Below the pieces are notes generated by a model. It did no database searches, was not told the origin of the DNA, and saw only the letters and a list, made by a program, of their open reading frames with translations. Made by a program: the position numbers and the translations under genes. A stretch of 37,132 nt of DNA, taken from NCBI GenBank assembly GCA_964396245.1, contig CAYNEO010000037.1:1-37132 (forward strand), read 5' to 3'. The stretch comes from CAYNEO01 sp964396245. GTDB taxonomy: Bacteria > Zixibacteria > MSB-5A5 > GN15 > FEB-12. Below, one piece after another: positions 1 through 7,089 of the stretch; the first letter of the stretch is position 1, and the number at the start of each line of letters is the position of its first letter.

Positions 1-83
1 GCGGGGTTGACGAGACTCGAACTCACTTTGTTAGAATGATTAACTAAGAATCGAATGTGAAGGTCATGCTCGAGAGCAACCTT
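1..83 (-). other. tRNA 3'-end-like sequence, possible tRNA/tmRNA remnant
   Basis: On the minus strand, positions 26 to 1 read as a T-arm and acceptor 3' half. A GTGAG/CTCGT stem encloses the loop TTCGAGT, which fits the universal GTTCRANYC pattern. It is followed by CAACCCC, a discriminator G and the first C of a CCA end at the window edge. The matching 5' acceptor would be GGGGTTG; the sequence near 77-83 gives only AAGGTTG, which pairs at five of seven positions. A weak anticodon-like stem (GATT/AATC with a 7-nt loop) lies between, but no convincing D-arm is visible. It could be a degraded tRNA, an attachment-site remnant, or the 3' end of a tmRNA. It does not match the tRNA-Ser at 1295-1387. 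Confidence 0.3.
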
Positions 84-1186
84 TATTCAAACGACAACCT
101 ATCCACCGCCTCAGCGAGGTGATCCGGGGCAAGATGGGCGTAGATCATGGTGGTCTGGATGTCGGCGTGGCCCATGAGCTTCTTGACCGTGGGTAGATCG
201 ACCCCCTTCATAACAAGGTGGCTGGCGAAAGTGTGGCGGAGGGTGTGGACACGGGTGAGATTCTCGATCTCGGCCTTCTTGGCAATCCGGATGAGCTGCT
301 CCCTCAGCTTGGCCTTGAGCTTGCCGCCCTTGGAGTCCGAAAAGACGTAGTTGCTTTTGTGTCGGTCGTCAACTTCCACCTTCAGTTGCAATAGGAGATC
401 GTGGACCTTTGCACTCATTGGGATCTCGCGTTCGCCTGTCTTCGGCTGCCAGTCTTCCTTGCGACGGATCTTGATCTTACGACGGTCGAAGTCGATGTCG
501 TCCCATTCAAGGTTCTCAAGCTCGGCCTTGCGCATGCCAGTATTCAGAAAAGTGAGGTAGATCGGATACAGCTTCGGCGGGCAGGCTTCGAGGAATCTGC
601 GGCATTCCTCCTCGGTCAGGAATCGCACAGCCTTCGAGTCTTTGACCTTGAGTTTGGTTACTCCCTTGGTTGGATTCTCCCTGAGATATCCCCATTTGAT
701 GGCAAGGTTGAACACGCTTTTGAGCGCACCTACCTCGAAATTGACCGTGTGGGCCCGTGCGCCCTTGCGGGTGTACTCCTTCACCTCGTCCTCCGACTCC
801 ACGGGTGCGCCGTTGGGATTCACCCATGCGCTCTTGCGATATACTTTGTACTGATCGATGATCTCCGGCGTCACCTGAGAGATAAAGCCTAACTCCGGTC
901 GCTTTTCGGCCAGAAACTGCCGAAAGTGATCGATCACCGCGCGGTATCGATTAGTAGTGGACGGCTGGTGGTTGGCACGTGAGTAATCAAGGTACTGCTC
1001 GAAGAACTTGGTGAGTGCAATGTCGTCCTGGGTAAATCCGAACTCGCTCCGCGCAGCCTTGACTTCGGCGTCCTGCAATGCCAGTTGAGCGATCTTCTTG
1101 TGAGGACCGACGCGCTTGCGAATGCGTCGGCCGTTGACGCGGATGTCGAGATACCAGGTCTTTCCCCGTTTAAATATACTTCCCAT
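83..1186 (-). CDS. Tyrosine recombinase / phage-type integrase
   Basis: This 367-residue site-specific recombinase cuts and rejoins DNA through a 3'-phosphotyrosine intermediate. Residues 1-50 form a basic arm-type DNA-binding region, about 55-170 the SAM-like core-binding domain, and about 185-365 the catalytic domain. The whole active-site set is visible: R219 (in NTGMRKAEL), K249, H314 and R317 (HTLRHTF), H340 (GHADIQTT) and nucleophile Y349. The length is normal for genomic-island and phage integrases. GAGGAG lies just upstream of the ATG. The gene starts about 110 nt from the 3' end of tRNA-Ser and reads away from it, the classic position of an integrase in a tRNA-targeted element. The rest of that element would lie to the left, outside the window. 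The enzyme looks intact and probably active. Confidence 0.93.
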   Translation of the reverse strand: MGSIFKRGKTWYLDIRVNGRRIRKRVGPHKKIAQLALQDAEVKAARSEFGFTQDDIALTKFFEQYLDYSRANHQPSTTNRYRAVIDHFRQFLAEKRPELGFISQVTPEIIDQYKVYRKSAWVNPNGAPVESEDEVKEYTRKGARAHTVNFEVGALKSVFNLAIKWGYLRENPTKGVTKLKVKDSKAVRFLTEEECRRFLEACPPKLYPIYLTFLNTGMRKAELENLEWDDIDFDRRKIKIRRKEDWQPKTGEREIPMSAKVHDLLLQLKVEVDDRHKSNYVFSDSKGGKLKAKLREQLIRIAKKAEIENLTRVHTLRHTFASHLVMKGVDLPTVKKLMGHADIQTTMIYAHLAPDHLAEAVDRLSFE

Positions 1187-1294
1187 ATCAGGCGTCTCCT
1201 CGTGGACCCAAAATGGTCACAACCCCTATCTACCTCTAATATCGGAAATCCTAAGCTATTGTCAAGAAGAAAGATGAGTAGTATAGAAGAAATA

Positions 1295-1387
1295 TGGCGG
1301 AGAGGCAGGGATTCGAACCCTGGATAGAGGTGTAACCCCTATAACGGATTAGCAATCCGCCGCCTTCAGCCTCTCGGCCACCTCTCC
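1295..1387 (-). tRNA. tRNA-Ser (anticodon GCU), CCA encoded
   Basis: On the minus strand the sequence begins GGAGAGGTGGCC and folds as a class II tRNA. The acceptor stem GGAGAGG/CCTCTCC is perfect. The anticodon loop TTGCTAA sits on a GCGGA/TCCGT stem, giving anticodon GCU for AGC/AGU codons. A long variable arm follows, and the T-arm CAGGG-TTCGAAT-CCCTG is perfect. The discriminator is G and CCA is encoded (complement of 1295-1297). The long variable arm identifies serine. It is intact and serves as the probable attachment site for the adjacent integrase. Confidence 0.95.
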
Positions 1388-1411
1388 GTCCATATCTGAT
1401 TTGTCGCTTGG

Positions 1412-1440
1412 AATATATTCCGCAGAGGTCGAAGATTCAA
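1412..1440 (-). promoter_or_regulatory. Promoter of tRNA-Ser
   Basis: On the minus strand TTGAAT (1435-1440) and TATATT (1412-1417) are separated by exactly 17 nt, a good housekeeping-sigma promoter. The tRNA 5' end follows about 25 nt after the -10 box, leaving a short 5' leader for RNase P. The -10 box sits inside a perfect 12-bp palindrome, GGAATATATTCC (1410-1421). Confidence 0.7.
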
Positions 1441-1532
1441 GCGGTTTTTTGGTCGGGAAACCCACCGGCAAGGACCAAATTGGCAGGATTCGTTGAGGTC
1501 TGGAAGTTGCCTGAATTGGCGCCGGGGCTGCT

Positions 1533-2951
1533 CTATTCCTCGCCGCCCTTGTAGTCGGCCAGCGTCACCTGGTAGCCGTCGGGGATCATTTTGCAGGACA
1601 GGCGTTCTTCGAGGTTTTCGTAGTAGATAATACCGAAATGCCCGACTACACCCGGGTACATCTTTTTCTCCGCAATGATTGCCGAGTCACGGTATTCCTG
1701 CATCTTTTCCTCGAGCTCGGCCTTGCGGTTCTTGAGAACGTCCATATTGCCGGGGAGTTCATCGCGGAATTGTTGCAGCTCCTCGAGCGCAAGCTTCTTA
1801 TCATCCGGCAGCTTGCCGCTCATCTGGAGACGGTACAGGTTGTACAGGGCAGCCTTGACCCGCTCGCCGTCCTCGGTAAGCCTCTTGATCTCCATCCGGA
1901 CTTCGTGGTATTTTCGCCAGATTTCGGCGTCGTAACCGGCGTAGAGGTGGGTCGCCGTGCCTACGTCCGAGCCGAGCACCGATGCCCGTATCTCCCGGCC
2001 CGCTTTGATATCGCCTCCTACGATTTTCCCCTTCCGGCCGCGAACGATGATCTTATCTTTCGCCGTCATGTTACAGTTGATGATCTCCCCGCCGACATAA
2101 ATATTCCCGCCCGAAGCCACCTTCTGGCCTTCAGCGTATTTCAGTGTGACGTCGCCGCCGGCCTGCATGACTCCCTCGCCCTTGCCGAAGAAGCCGCTCT
2201 TGACACTGATATTCCCCCCGACATCGATATTGCAATCCTCGACATGTCCGTTGACTTCCAGATCACCGTCGATTTCGAGATTGAAGCCCGCCTTGATATC
2301 ACCGCACACCCTGACCGACCCCTTGCAGTTGATATTGCCCACGGAGTAGTCAACATCGCCGTTAATGATAGTCAGGTCATTCACCGACACCTTGCCGTGG
2401 AGATAGACAATCGCTCCCGATGCCGAAGCATACAGGGTCAGGCCGTCCTCGGAGACATGCGTGTTGGCGCCCTTATTGAATGGAATGTCGCGACCCACCG
2501 GCGCCTTGACGTCCTTGCCGGTTACCGTCTTGCCCGGTTCGCCTTCGGTCGGCGGGGTCTTGGTCACCATGACCGCGCCCTTGTCTATATTCTGGATGAA
2601 ACTGATATCCTTGTAGTCTATCCGGCCGTCGTCGTCTTCCTTGGGCGTGTGCTTGTTGCTGGTGTCGAAGTGATAGGTGAACTGCGAGTTCTCCCCCTTG
2701 ATCGGCCGTGTGCCTTCGGCAATCGTCGTCGGATTGTTATAGTTTTCTTCGACAACGAGTTTCCTGATGAGGTCCTCGTTGACGCCGTGGACCAGTCCCA
2801 CCCGTTCGACTTCCTCCATGACTTCCTCGACCGTCACCGCGTCCTCATCGGCGGCGGGCCGAAATAGCACGACCGTGGCGGACATGCCGTCCCCTGCAAC
2901 CGTCACCCGTGCTCGCTGGCGAACTTTTTTCCTTGTGTCCGTGGAAGCCAT
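1533..2951 (-). CDS. fapA: FapA/DUF342 family polymerising protein
   Basis: This 472-residue protein has the DUF342 (flagellar assembly protein A) layout. An N-terminal alpha/beta part runs to about residue 190. A long right-handed beta-helix of short Gly/Asp/Asn-rich strands follows to about 340, with many turns of the GGNI/GGDV/GGEI type. The C-terminal part, about 345-440, is a charged coiled coil. FapA-type proteins are linked to flagellar placement and assembly in several bacteria, and the family shares the bactofilin-like beta-helix principle. It is the last gene of the flagellar super-operon, 42 nt downstream of a CheY-like gene. The name follows the family; its precise role here is inferred from context. 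Confidence 0.82.
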   Translation of the reverse strand: MASTDTRKKVRQRARVTVAGDGMSATVVLFRPAADEDAVTVEEVMEEVERVGLVHGVNEDLIRKLVVEENYNNPTTIAEGTRPIKGENSQFTYHFDTSNKHTPKEDDDGRIDYKDISFIQNIDKGAVMVTKTPPTEGEPGKTVTGKDVKAPVGRDIPFNKGANTHVSEDGLTLYASASGAIVYLHGKVSVNDLTIINGDVDYSVGNINCKGSVRVCGDIKAGFNLEIDGDLEVNGHVEDCNIDVGGNISVKSGFFGKGEGVMQAGGDVTLKYAEGQKVASGGNIYVGGEIINCNMTAKDKIIVRGRKGKIVGGDIKAGREIRASVLGSDVGTATHLYAGYDAEIWRKYHEVRMEIKRLTEDGERVKAALYNLYRLQMSGKLPDDKKLALEELQQFRDELPGNMDVLKNRKAELEEKMQEYRDSAIIAEKKMYPGVVGHFGIIYYENLEERLSCKMIPDGYQVTLADYKGGEE

Positions 2952-2993
2952 GTTTACTTAGCCCTGTTTGTACTCTCGGAACTCGATCGTCCG

Positions 2994-3392
2994 TTATTCG
3001 GACGGCGCTCCCGACTCCGAGAGTATTCTCCAGTATGCTCGTTCGACAATGAGCGACACCTCGAAGCTCTTGAACGGCTTGGTGATGTATTCGTCGGCGC
3101 CCAGGAGCAGGGCATCTTTCACCGTGTACGTGTCGCCGTAGTTGGTCATGATTATGACACCGGTGTCCGGGTGTTCTTTCTTGATCGAGCGAAGCAGTTC
3201 AAAGCCGTTCATCTCGGGCATTTTCATGTCCGAGATAACTATGTGTATCTTTTGTTTGTTGAGTGTTTCCAGCGCCTCGGTGCCGCTTTCAGCGGTGATG
3301 ACATTATATCCCTCGCGGCTCAGAATCTTCGCGAGCAGCTTACGCATCATCGATTCGTCATCTACCACCAGAATTGTAATCGAGTTCTTCAT
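2994..3392 (-). CDS. Stand-alone CheY-like response regulator
   Basis: The protein is 132 residues and is a single receiver domain with no output domain. Phosphorylation-site residues are complete: acidic pair D11/D12, phospho-acceptor D55 (in ISDMKMP), T83 (IIMTNYG) and K105 (TKPF). The length fits CheY/Spo0F-type single-domain regulators. It sits at the end of the flagellar operon between another receiver protein and fapA. It may bind the switch (FliM/FliN) or relay phosphate; neither can be decided from sequence. No cheA is in the window, so its kinase is unknown. Confidence 0.85.
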   Translation of the reverse strand: MKNSITILVVDDESMMRKLLAKILSREGYNVITAESGTEALETLNKQKIHIVISDMKMPEMNGFELLRSIKKEHPDTGVIIMTNYGDTYTVKDALLLGADEYITKPFKSFEVSLIVERAYWRILSESGAPSE

Positions 3393-3451
3393 GTATGTCG
3401 AATCCTAACGGTTGTGTTGTCGTTCACGGCGCACGTTACCCGCACTGTCGG

Positions 3452-3940
3452 TCAACCGTCGGCCTGCGAGGTCCGGAGCAGGGTGCCGGTGAGTTCCGAA
3501 AGGAAATCATCCAGGATAACCGGTTTGTACAGCACCTTGCAGGCTCCGATTATACCGGCCTCGTTTACCACCTTGTCGGTGGCGTTACCGGTGATGACCA
3601 TGACGGGTACTCTCGGCGAGACCCGCTTTATCTCCCGCAGAGCCTCCAGTCCCGAAATTTCGGGCATGATGAGATCCATCGTGATCAGGTCATACTTGTT
3701 GCTCGACGCTTTGCTCACCGCCTCGGTGCCGCTGCCGGCAAGGTCGATTTCGAAGGCGTTGGTCAGGTCGCAGAAGTCCTTGAACACTTCGCGTACCCAC
3801 TGTTCATCATCCACGATCAGTATCTTGAATGGTGAGCCCCGTTCTTTCACTACCTGATCGAGTTTTTCCAGGTTTCCGTTACGCAATTCATCCATAACAA
3901 TCCGCTTTCGTTGAACTCCACCATAAAATGGTTCTATCAT
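3452..3940 (-). CDS. Second stand-alone receiver-domain protein
   Basis: This protein of about 162 residues is one receiver domain preceded by roughly 35 residues with no recognised fold. Acidic pair D44/D45 (LIVDDEQW), phospho-acceptor D89 (TMDLIMP), T117 (VMVITGN) and K139 (LYKP) are all present (numbered from the ATG at 3940). Start choice is uncertain. TTG at 3970, ATG at 3940 and ATG at 3895 are all in frame, none has a strong Shine-Dalgarno, and only the last begins close to the receiver fold. It lies between a small helical protein and the CheY-like gene and probably belongs to the same phosphorelay. Confidence 0.8.
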   Translation of the reverse strand: MIEPFYGGVQRKRIVMDELRNGNLEKLDQVVKERGSPFKILIVDDEQWVREVFKDFCDLTNAFEIDLAGSGTEAVSKASSNKYDLITMDLIMPEISGLEALREIKRVSPRVPVMVITGNATDKVVNEAGIIGACKVLYKPVILDDFLSELTGTLLRTSQADG

Positions 3941-3985
3941 GTTATCGACATCCGGCCGCCCTTTCTCCAACGAGACCGGCCGGCA

Positions 3986-4384
3986 TTACTGCCTTTCAGG
4001 TTCAGCGGTCCCCCCGGTAGTGACATTCCGGACCCGGGAAAGCGTCTCCATGACCCGCGAACACTGCTCCAGGATGGCCCGGAGGCCGTATTCGATACGG
4101 TCGAGCGACTGCCTTCCCGAAGGTACCTCGAAAACCATCGTTTCCTTGTTCTGGGCGGCGTTCAGAATGACAGTCAATTCTTGAACTACCCTGACGGTAT
4201 GGTTAACCAGGCGAATGAATTCCGGCTCCATCCGGTGCAACTCGGGGGCGTCTCCCTCTGCCCGGGCCTTCGCCAGGTACAGTGCCAGGTTCAGCGCGAG
4301 GGTCTTGACCTGCTCGTTCAGATCATCGACCTGCTGAAGGAGACTGAGGTCACGGTCTCGTTTTCTCTGCGTGGTGTCAGTCAT
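3986..4384 (-). CDS. Small helical protein of unknown function
   Basis: I do not recognise this 132-residue protein. It has no signal peptide or membrane segment, and its sequence is charged and heptad-like almost throughout, so it is probably all-helical. The first 45 residues look like an amphipathic helix ending in NLALYLAKARAEGD. A second helical stretch covers about 55-75 and a third about 90-115. It lies between the GAF-DHp protein and the two receiver proteins. By position it could be a four-helix adaptor or histidine phosphotransfer-like protein. Its one histidine-containing helix (HTVRVV) does not match an Hpt motif, so this is only a suggestion. Confidence 0.65.
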   Translation of the reverse strand: MTDTTQRKRDRDLSLLQQVDDLNEQVKTLALNLALYLAKARAEGDAPELHRMEPEFIRLVNHTVRVVQELTVILNAAQNKETMVFEVPSGRQSLDRIEYGLRAILEQCSRVMETLSRVRNVTTGGTAEPERQ

Positions 4385-4439
4385 TTGTTACCGCCATTCC
4401 GTTAATTCCCGGTGTCGGCCAAGCAAGCACCCCGACCGC

Positions 4440-5174
4440 CTACACTTTTTCTTCTTCGCGGGCCAGACGCGAAATATTTGTGAGCTTCTTGTTGATCTCA
4501 CTGACCGTCAGAGCCGCTTTCTCGATCACTTTCAGACGTGCAATCGTCTTCTCATCGGTAATCTGCTTGCTGAGCAACAGACATTGGACATTACCGACAA
4601 TCACTGCCAGCGGGTTATTAATCTGGTGATTGATTGAGGTCGCCAGTTCGGAGGCCGCTGACAGCCGCTCCGCGACAACAACATACCGCCGCGTATCTTT
4701 CGTTTTTACTCCGGCCTCGACGATCTGGCGGTCAAGAGCATTGATACGATCCCGGTCACGCCACGCCTGAATGGTCATGGCCAGCAAATCTGCCGTAATT
4801 GAGACAAGCACGCGATCCTTGTCGCCAAACGGATCATTCTCACGTCGTCCAAGGGAGAGAATTCCAATAACTCTGTCAGCCGCCAGCAGCGGCACCGACA
4901 GGTCCGACGCGTAATCCTCGGTTTGCTCGCCGTCGGCGCGTACTCGCCCGTCAAGCGATGCTGCTATTTTGAGATCTTCCTCGTTGTCGTACAGATAAAG
5001 CGTGGAAGCGTCGAACGGCACCGCTCGCCTGAGCAGTGCCAACACTTGCCGCCAGGTTTCCTCGCCGGCAGGCATGGTACGGCAGATCGCTGCAATATCG
5101 AGCAACAGGCCGGTCGCATCAGTATCGCTCCGGTTGGTGTCCGGTTTATACGGTCGGGATGATGATATGGTCAC
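4440..5174 (-). CDS. GAF domain plus histidine-kinase dimerisation domain, no ATPase
   Basis: The protein is 244 residues. Residues about 20-140 form a GAF-type sensor (FDASTLYLYDNEE, VPLLAADRVIGILSLGRR). A linker helix leads into a HisKA-like two-helix hairpin at about 170-240. The phospho-acceptor motif is INHQINNPLAVI with H183, much like the H-box of NtrB-type kinases. The protein stops right after the second DHp helix, so the HATPase catalytic domain (N, G1 and G2 boxes) is absent. The stop codon is clean and the next gene follows normally, so this looks like a real short form and not a frameshift. It starts with GTG one nucleotide after the upstream gene's stop. It could accept phosphate from another kinase, or act as a dimerising scaffold for the two receivers downstream. 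Confidence 0.8.
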   Translation of the reverse strand: MTISSSRPYKPDTNRSDTDATGLLLDIAAICRTMPAGEETWRQVLALLRRAVPFDASTLYLYDNEEDLKIAASLDGRVRADGEQTEDYASDLSVPLLAADRVIGILSLGRRENDPFGDKDRVLVSITADLLAMTIQAWRDRDRINALDRQIVEAGVKTKDTRRYVVVAERLSAASELATSINHQINNPLAVIVGNVQCLLLSKQITDEKTIARLKVIEKAALTVSEINKKLTNISRLAREEEKV

Positions 5175-5175
5175 G

Positions 5176-5781
5176 TTAGGGGTTCCTCATGCCGTGCATA
5201 TAGCGCGCTGTCAATTTCTCTGCCAGCAGGTCCTCGAGACGGCTGATGAAGGTCAGTTTCTCGACGGCCGACAGGTGGATGTCGGGATCGAATTTGTCGT
5301 CGTCCATCGAACCCTGAAAGACTCGCGGACCGTCCAGCTCAACCTTGAATGGTTCGGCCTGCAACTGTTTCCCCCGCATGACATCGTACAAGCGGTACTC
5401 GCCCTCGATAATTCCCTTGGTCTGCCACTTATGAAAGATCAGCGGAATGTTGAACGACTTTTCCCGCACAATCCGCTCACTCTCGACAGTCACCACCATC
5501 AAATATCTTCCGCCCGCTTCCTGCGCCCAGTCCAGAAGACTGTCGATATTGAATCGGTCGCGCGGAAAATTCGGCAGACCCGGCAAGTTGTCGTCGGCGC
5601 GCACAATCCGGAATGCCTGGTCACGAGTGAGCCGGACATTCAGCTTGTGGTAAAGCTCCGACTCCCCCCATGGCAGAGGCGGTGTCTGTACGTTCAGCAG
5701 CAGGGTGACCGGCTGACCGACCAGCACGCTTCCCGCCACCATTACCGACAGGCAGATACATATCAGGACGATTCGCTTCAT
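5176..5781 (-). CDS. Exported protein of unknown function
   Basis: I do not recognise this 201-residue protein. The N-terminus (MKR followed by about 18 hydrophobic residues, VLVGQ) is a Sec signal peptide, so it should reach the periplasm. The mature part alternates strands and helices; the stretch around GGRYLMVVTVESE followed by GIIEGEYRLYDV resembles the N-terminal fold of CsgG/TolB/LpoB-like periplasmic proteins, but only loosely. It is translationally packed between a PilZ gene and the GAF-DHp gene, which points to a role in motility or surface sensing. Such a role is inferred from location alone. Confidence 0.7.
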   Translation of the reverse strand: MKRIVLICICLSVMVAGSVLVGQPVTLLLNVQTPPLPWGESELYHKLNVRLTRDQAFRIVRADDNLPGLPNFPRDRFNIDSLLDWAQEAGGRYLMVVTVESERIVREKSFNIPLIFHKWQTKGIIEGEYRLYDVMRGKQLQAEPFKVELDGPRVFQGSMDDDKFDPDIHLSAVEKLTFISRLEDLLAEKLTARYMHGMRNP

Positions 5782-5785
5782 GGCC

Positions 5786-6310
5786 TCATTCCGGTTGACT
5801 TGCTATCCGTTCGCGGAAAATGTAACGGTTCAATACGTCACGGACACTATCCGTAAAGCTGGCTATCGTATCGGGCAACAGGTCGATTTCGCCCTGCGAC
5901 AAAATGTCATTGAGGTGCTCACGGCTGATAAATTCGATACCAGCCATGAAAAAGCCTTCGTTCTGCTCCGCCCGTTTCACGAGCCCGAGAATGTTGTCCA
6001 GACTTTCAATCTCCTGAAGGGTAAAATGCATGGAGACGATATCACCTTCCCTGAGCGGTTGATCGAGTTCCACCAGCACGCCGCCTGCGGAAATATTCAG
6101 GATCATCGCGTGAAGCGTGTGCCAGTCGCCTTCGGGCGAGAAATCACCGCCGGCGTCCTTGATCTTTTGCATGCTCATCGGCGAGGAGATCTCCAGCCGG
6201 ACGAATCTCCGGTTTTCCTCTTTCTCGACCCTGAACGGCTTGCGCGCCTGGAATTCCGCTTCCTGCGCGTCGACGTCGTGCACGAATTTCACCTTGTCCG
6301 AGTTGCTCAT
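5786..6310 (-). CDS. PilZ domain protein (c-di-GMP receptor), first in order of position
   Basis: The protein has 174 residues. The PilZ c-di-GMP binding signature is complete: R34-R35-F-V-R38 (RxxxR) and N72-x-S74-x-x-G77 (NISAGG). The N-terminal 30 residues are too short for a YcgR-N domain, so this is a single-domain PilZ protein. The C-terminus has the usual amphipathic helix. AGGAGAG precedes the ATG. It is the third of three adjacent PilZ genes in transcription order. PilZ proteins of flagellar operons typically act on the motor or C-ring when c-di-GMP rises. Confidence 0.85.
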   Translation of the reverse strand: MSNSDKVKFVHDVDAQEAEFQARKPFRVEKEENRRFVRLEISSPMSMQKIKDAGGDFSPEGDWHTLHAMILNISAGGVLVELDQPLREGDIVSMHFTLQEIESLDNILGLVKRAEQNEGFFMAGIEFISREHLNDILSQGEIDLLPDTIASFTDSVRDVLNRYIFRERIASQPE

Positions 6311-6319
6311 AACACTCTC

Positions 6320-7087
6320 CTAAGAAGCCAGGTCATGCAGCGTTGTCCCGGCCACAATTTGCTTATTCAATTTTTCCCTGTCTCTGGCTGTGTATTGGAC
6401 GACAACCGCCGGAAGTTGCCTGATGACGGTGTCTGAGAATTGACGACTGATACTCTCGCGGACGAGAAACTCCGCGCCGATTCGGAACCGGTTTTCCTGG
6501 TGCGAGTAACCGTGCCGAACCTTGGCCAGCACAAGCGGCGGAAACAACTCACTCGTAATACCCACGTTCAAAAGCAGCTTGGCATCGGGCTCGAGCAAAG
6601 TCGGAAGTTCGACCAGAACGCCGCCGCTCGAGAAATTAACTGCGGCTGTCTCGATCCATCGAAGATTGGCGCTATGTTTGCGGTTGAATGTAAGAGTCGG
6701 AAATGCGGCCAGTTTGACGGCGCAGTCGCCGCTGACCCGGCGATACTTCCTCTGTGAGAGCGGTGTCGCCTTTTCGTCGAAGACGAAATAGCACCGACCG
6801 CCGTCGGATCGTTTCAGTTGAGCGTTGATCGCGACCGTCTGTCCCCTGTAGGGAAATTGCATAATGACGGTCTGGTTGTTGACCAGGCTGTTCAGCAGGT
6901 CTGCATCTCCGGCGCTGTTCACCAGGATCTGGTTCTCGGTAATAGAGAGAACTCGGGGGCGCAGGTCCTTGCCCGGAAACTGGCTCGAGTAAATCTTGAT
7001 ATGCTGTCCGACCAGGCATGACAATTCCAGCCGGCCGATCTCTATTCCGCCGGGTTTCGGTATGCTTTGTTCCGGTTGGGGCGTCAT
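6320..7087 (-). CDS. YcgR-like PilZ protein
   Basis: The protein has 255 residues, the length of a YcgR-type brake protein. Residues about 20-105 form the flagellar-brake beta domain (PilZN). About 110-225 is the PilZ barrel with R113-K-Y-R-R117 and N151-F-S153-S-G-G156, so both c-di-GMP contacts are kept. In E. coli and Bacillus, YcgR/YpfA/MotI-type proteins slow the motor after binding c-di-GMP. It lies 3 nt downstream of another YcgR-like gene and 9 nt upstream of a single-domain PilZ gene. Confidence 0.85.
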   Translation of the reverse strand: MTPQPEQSIPKPGGIEIGRLELSCLVGQHIKIYSSQFPGKDLRPRVLSITENQILVNSAGDADLLNSLVNNQTVIMQFPYRGQTVAINAQLKRSDGGRCYFVFDEKATPLSQRKYRRVSGDCAVKLAAFPTLTFNRKHSANLRWIETAAVNFSSGGVLVELPTLLEPDAKLLLNVGITSELFPPLVLAKVRHGYSHQENRFRIGAEFLVRESISRQFSDTVIRQLPAVVVQYTARDREKLNKQIVAGTTLHDLAS

Positions 7088-7089
7088 GG

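Noticed and set aside
1440..1490. Inverted repeat TTTGGTC/GACCAAA as terminator of the flagellar operon
   Set aside because: The loop is long and no T-tract follows in the direction of the operon; no clear terminator is visible after fapA.
1638..2867. 409-codon open frame antisense to fapA
   Set aside because: Shadow of the fapA repeats on the opposite strand; no ribosome-binding site and no recognisable domain.
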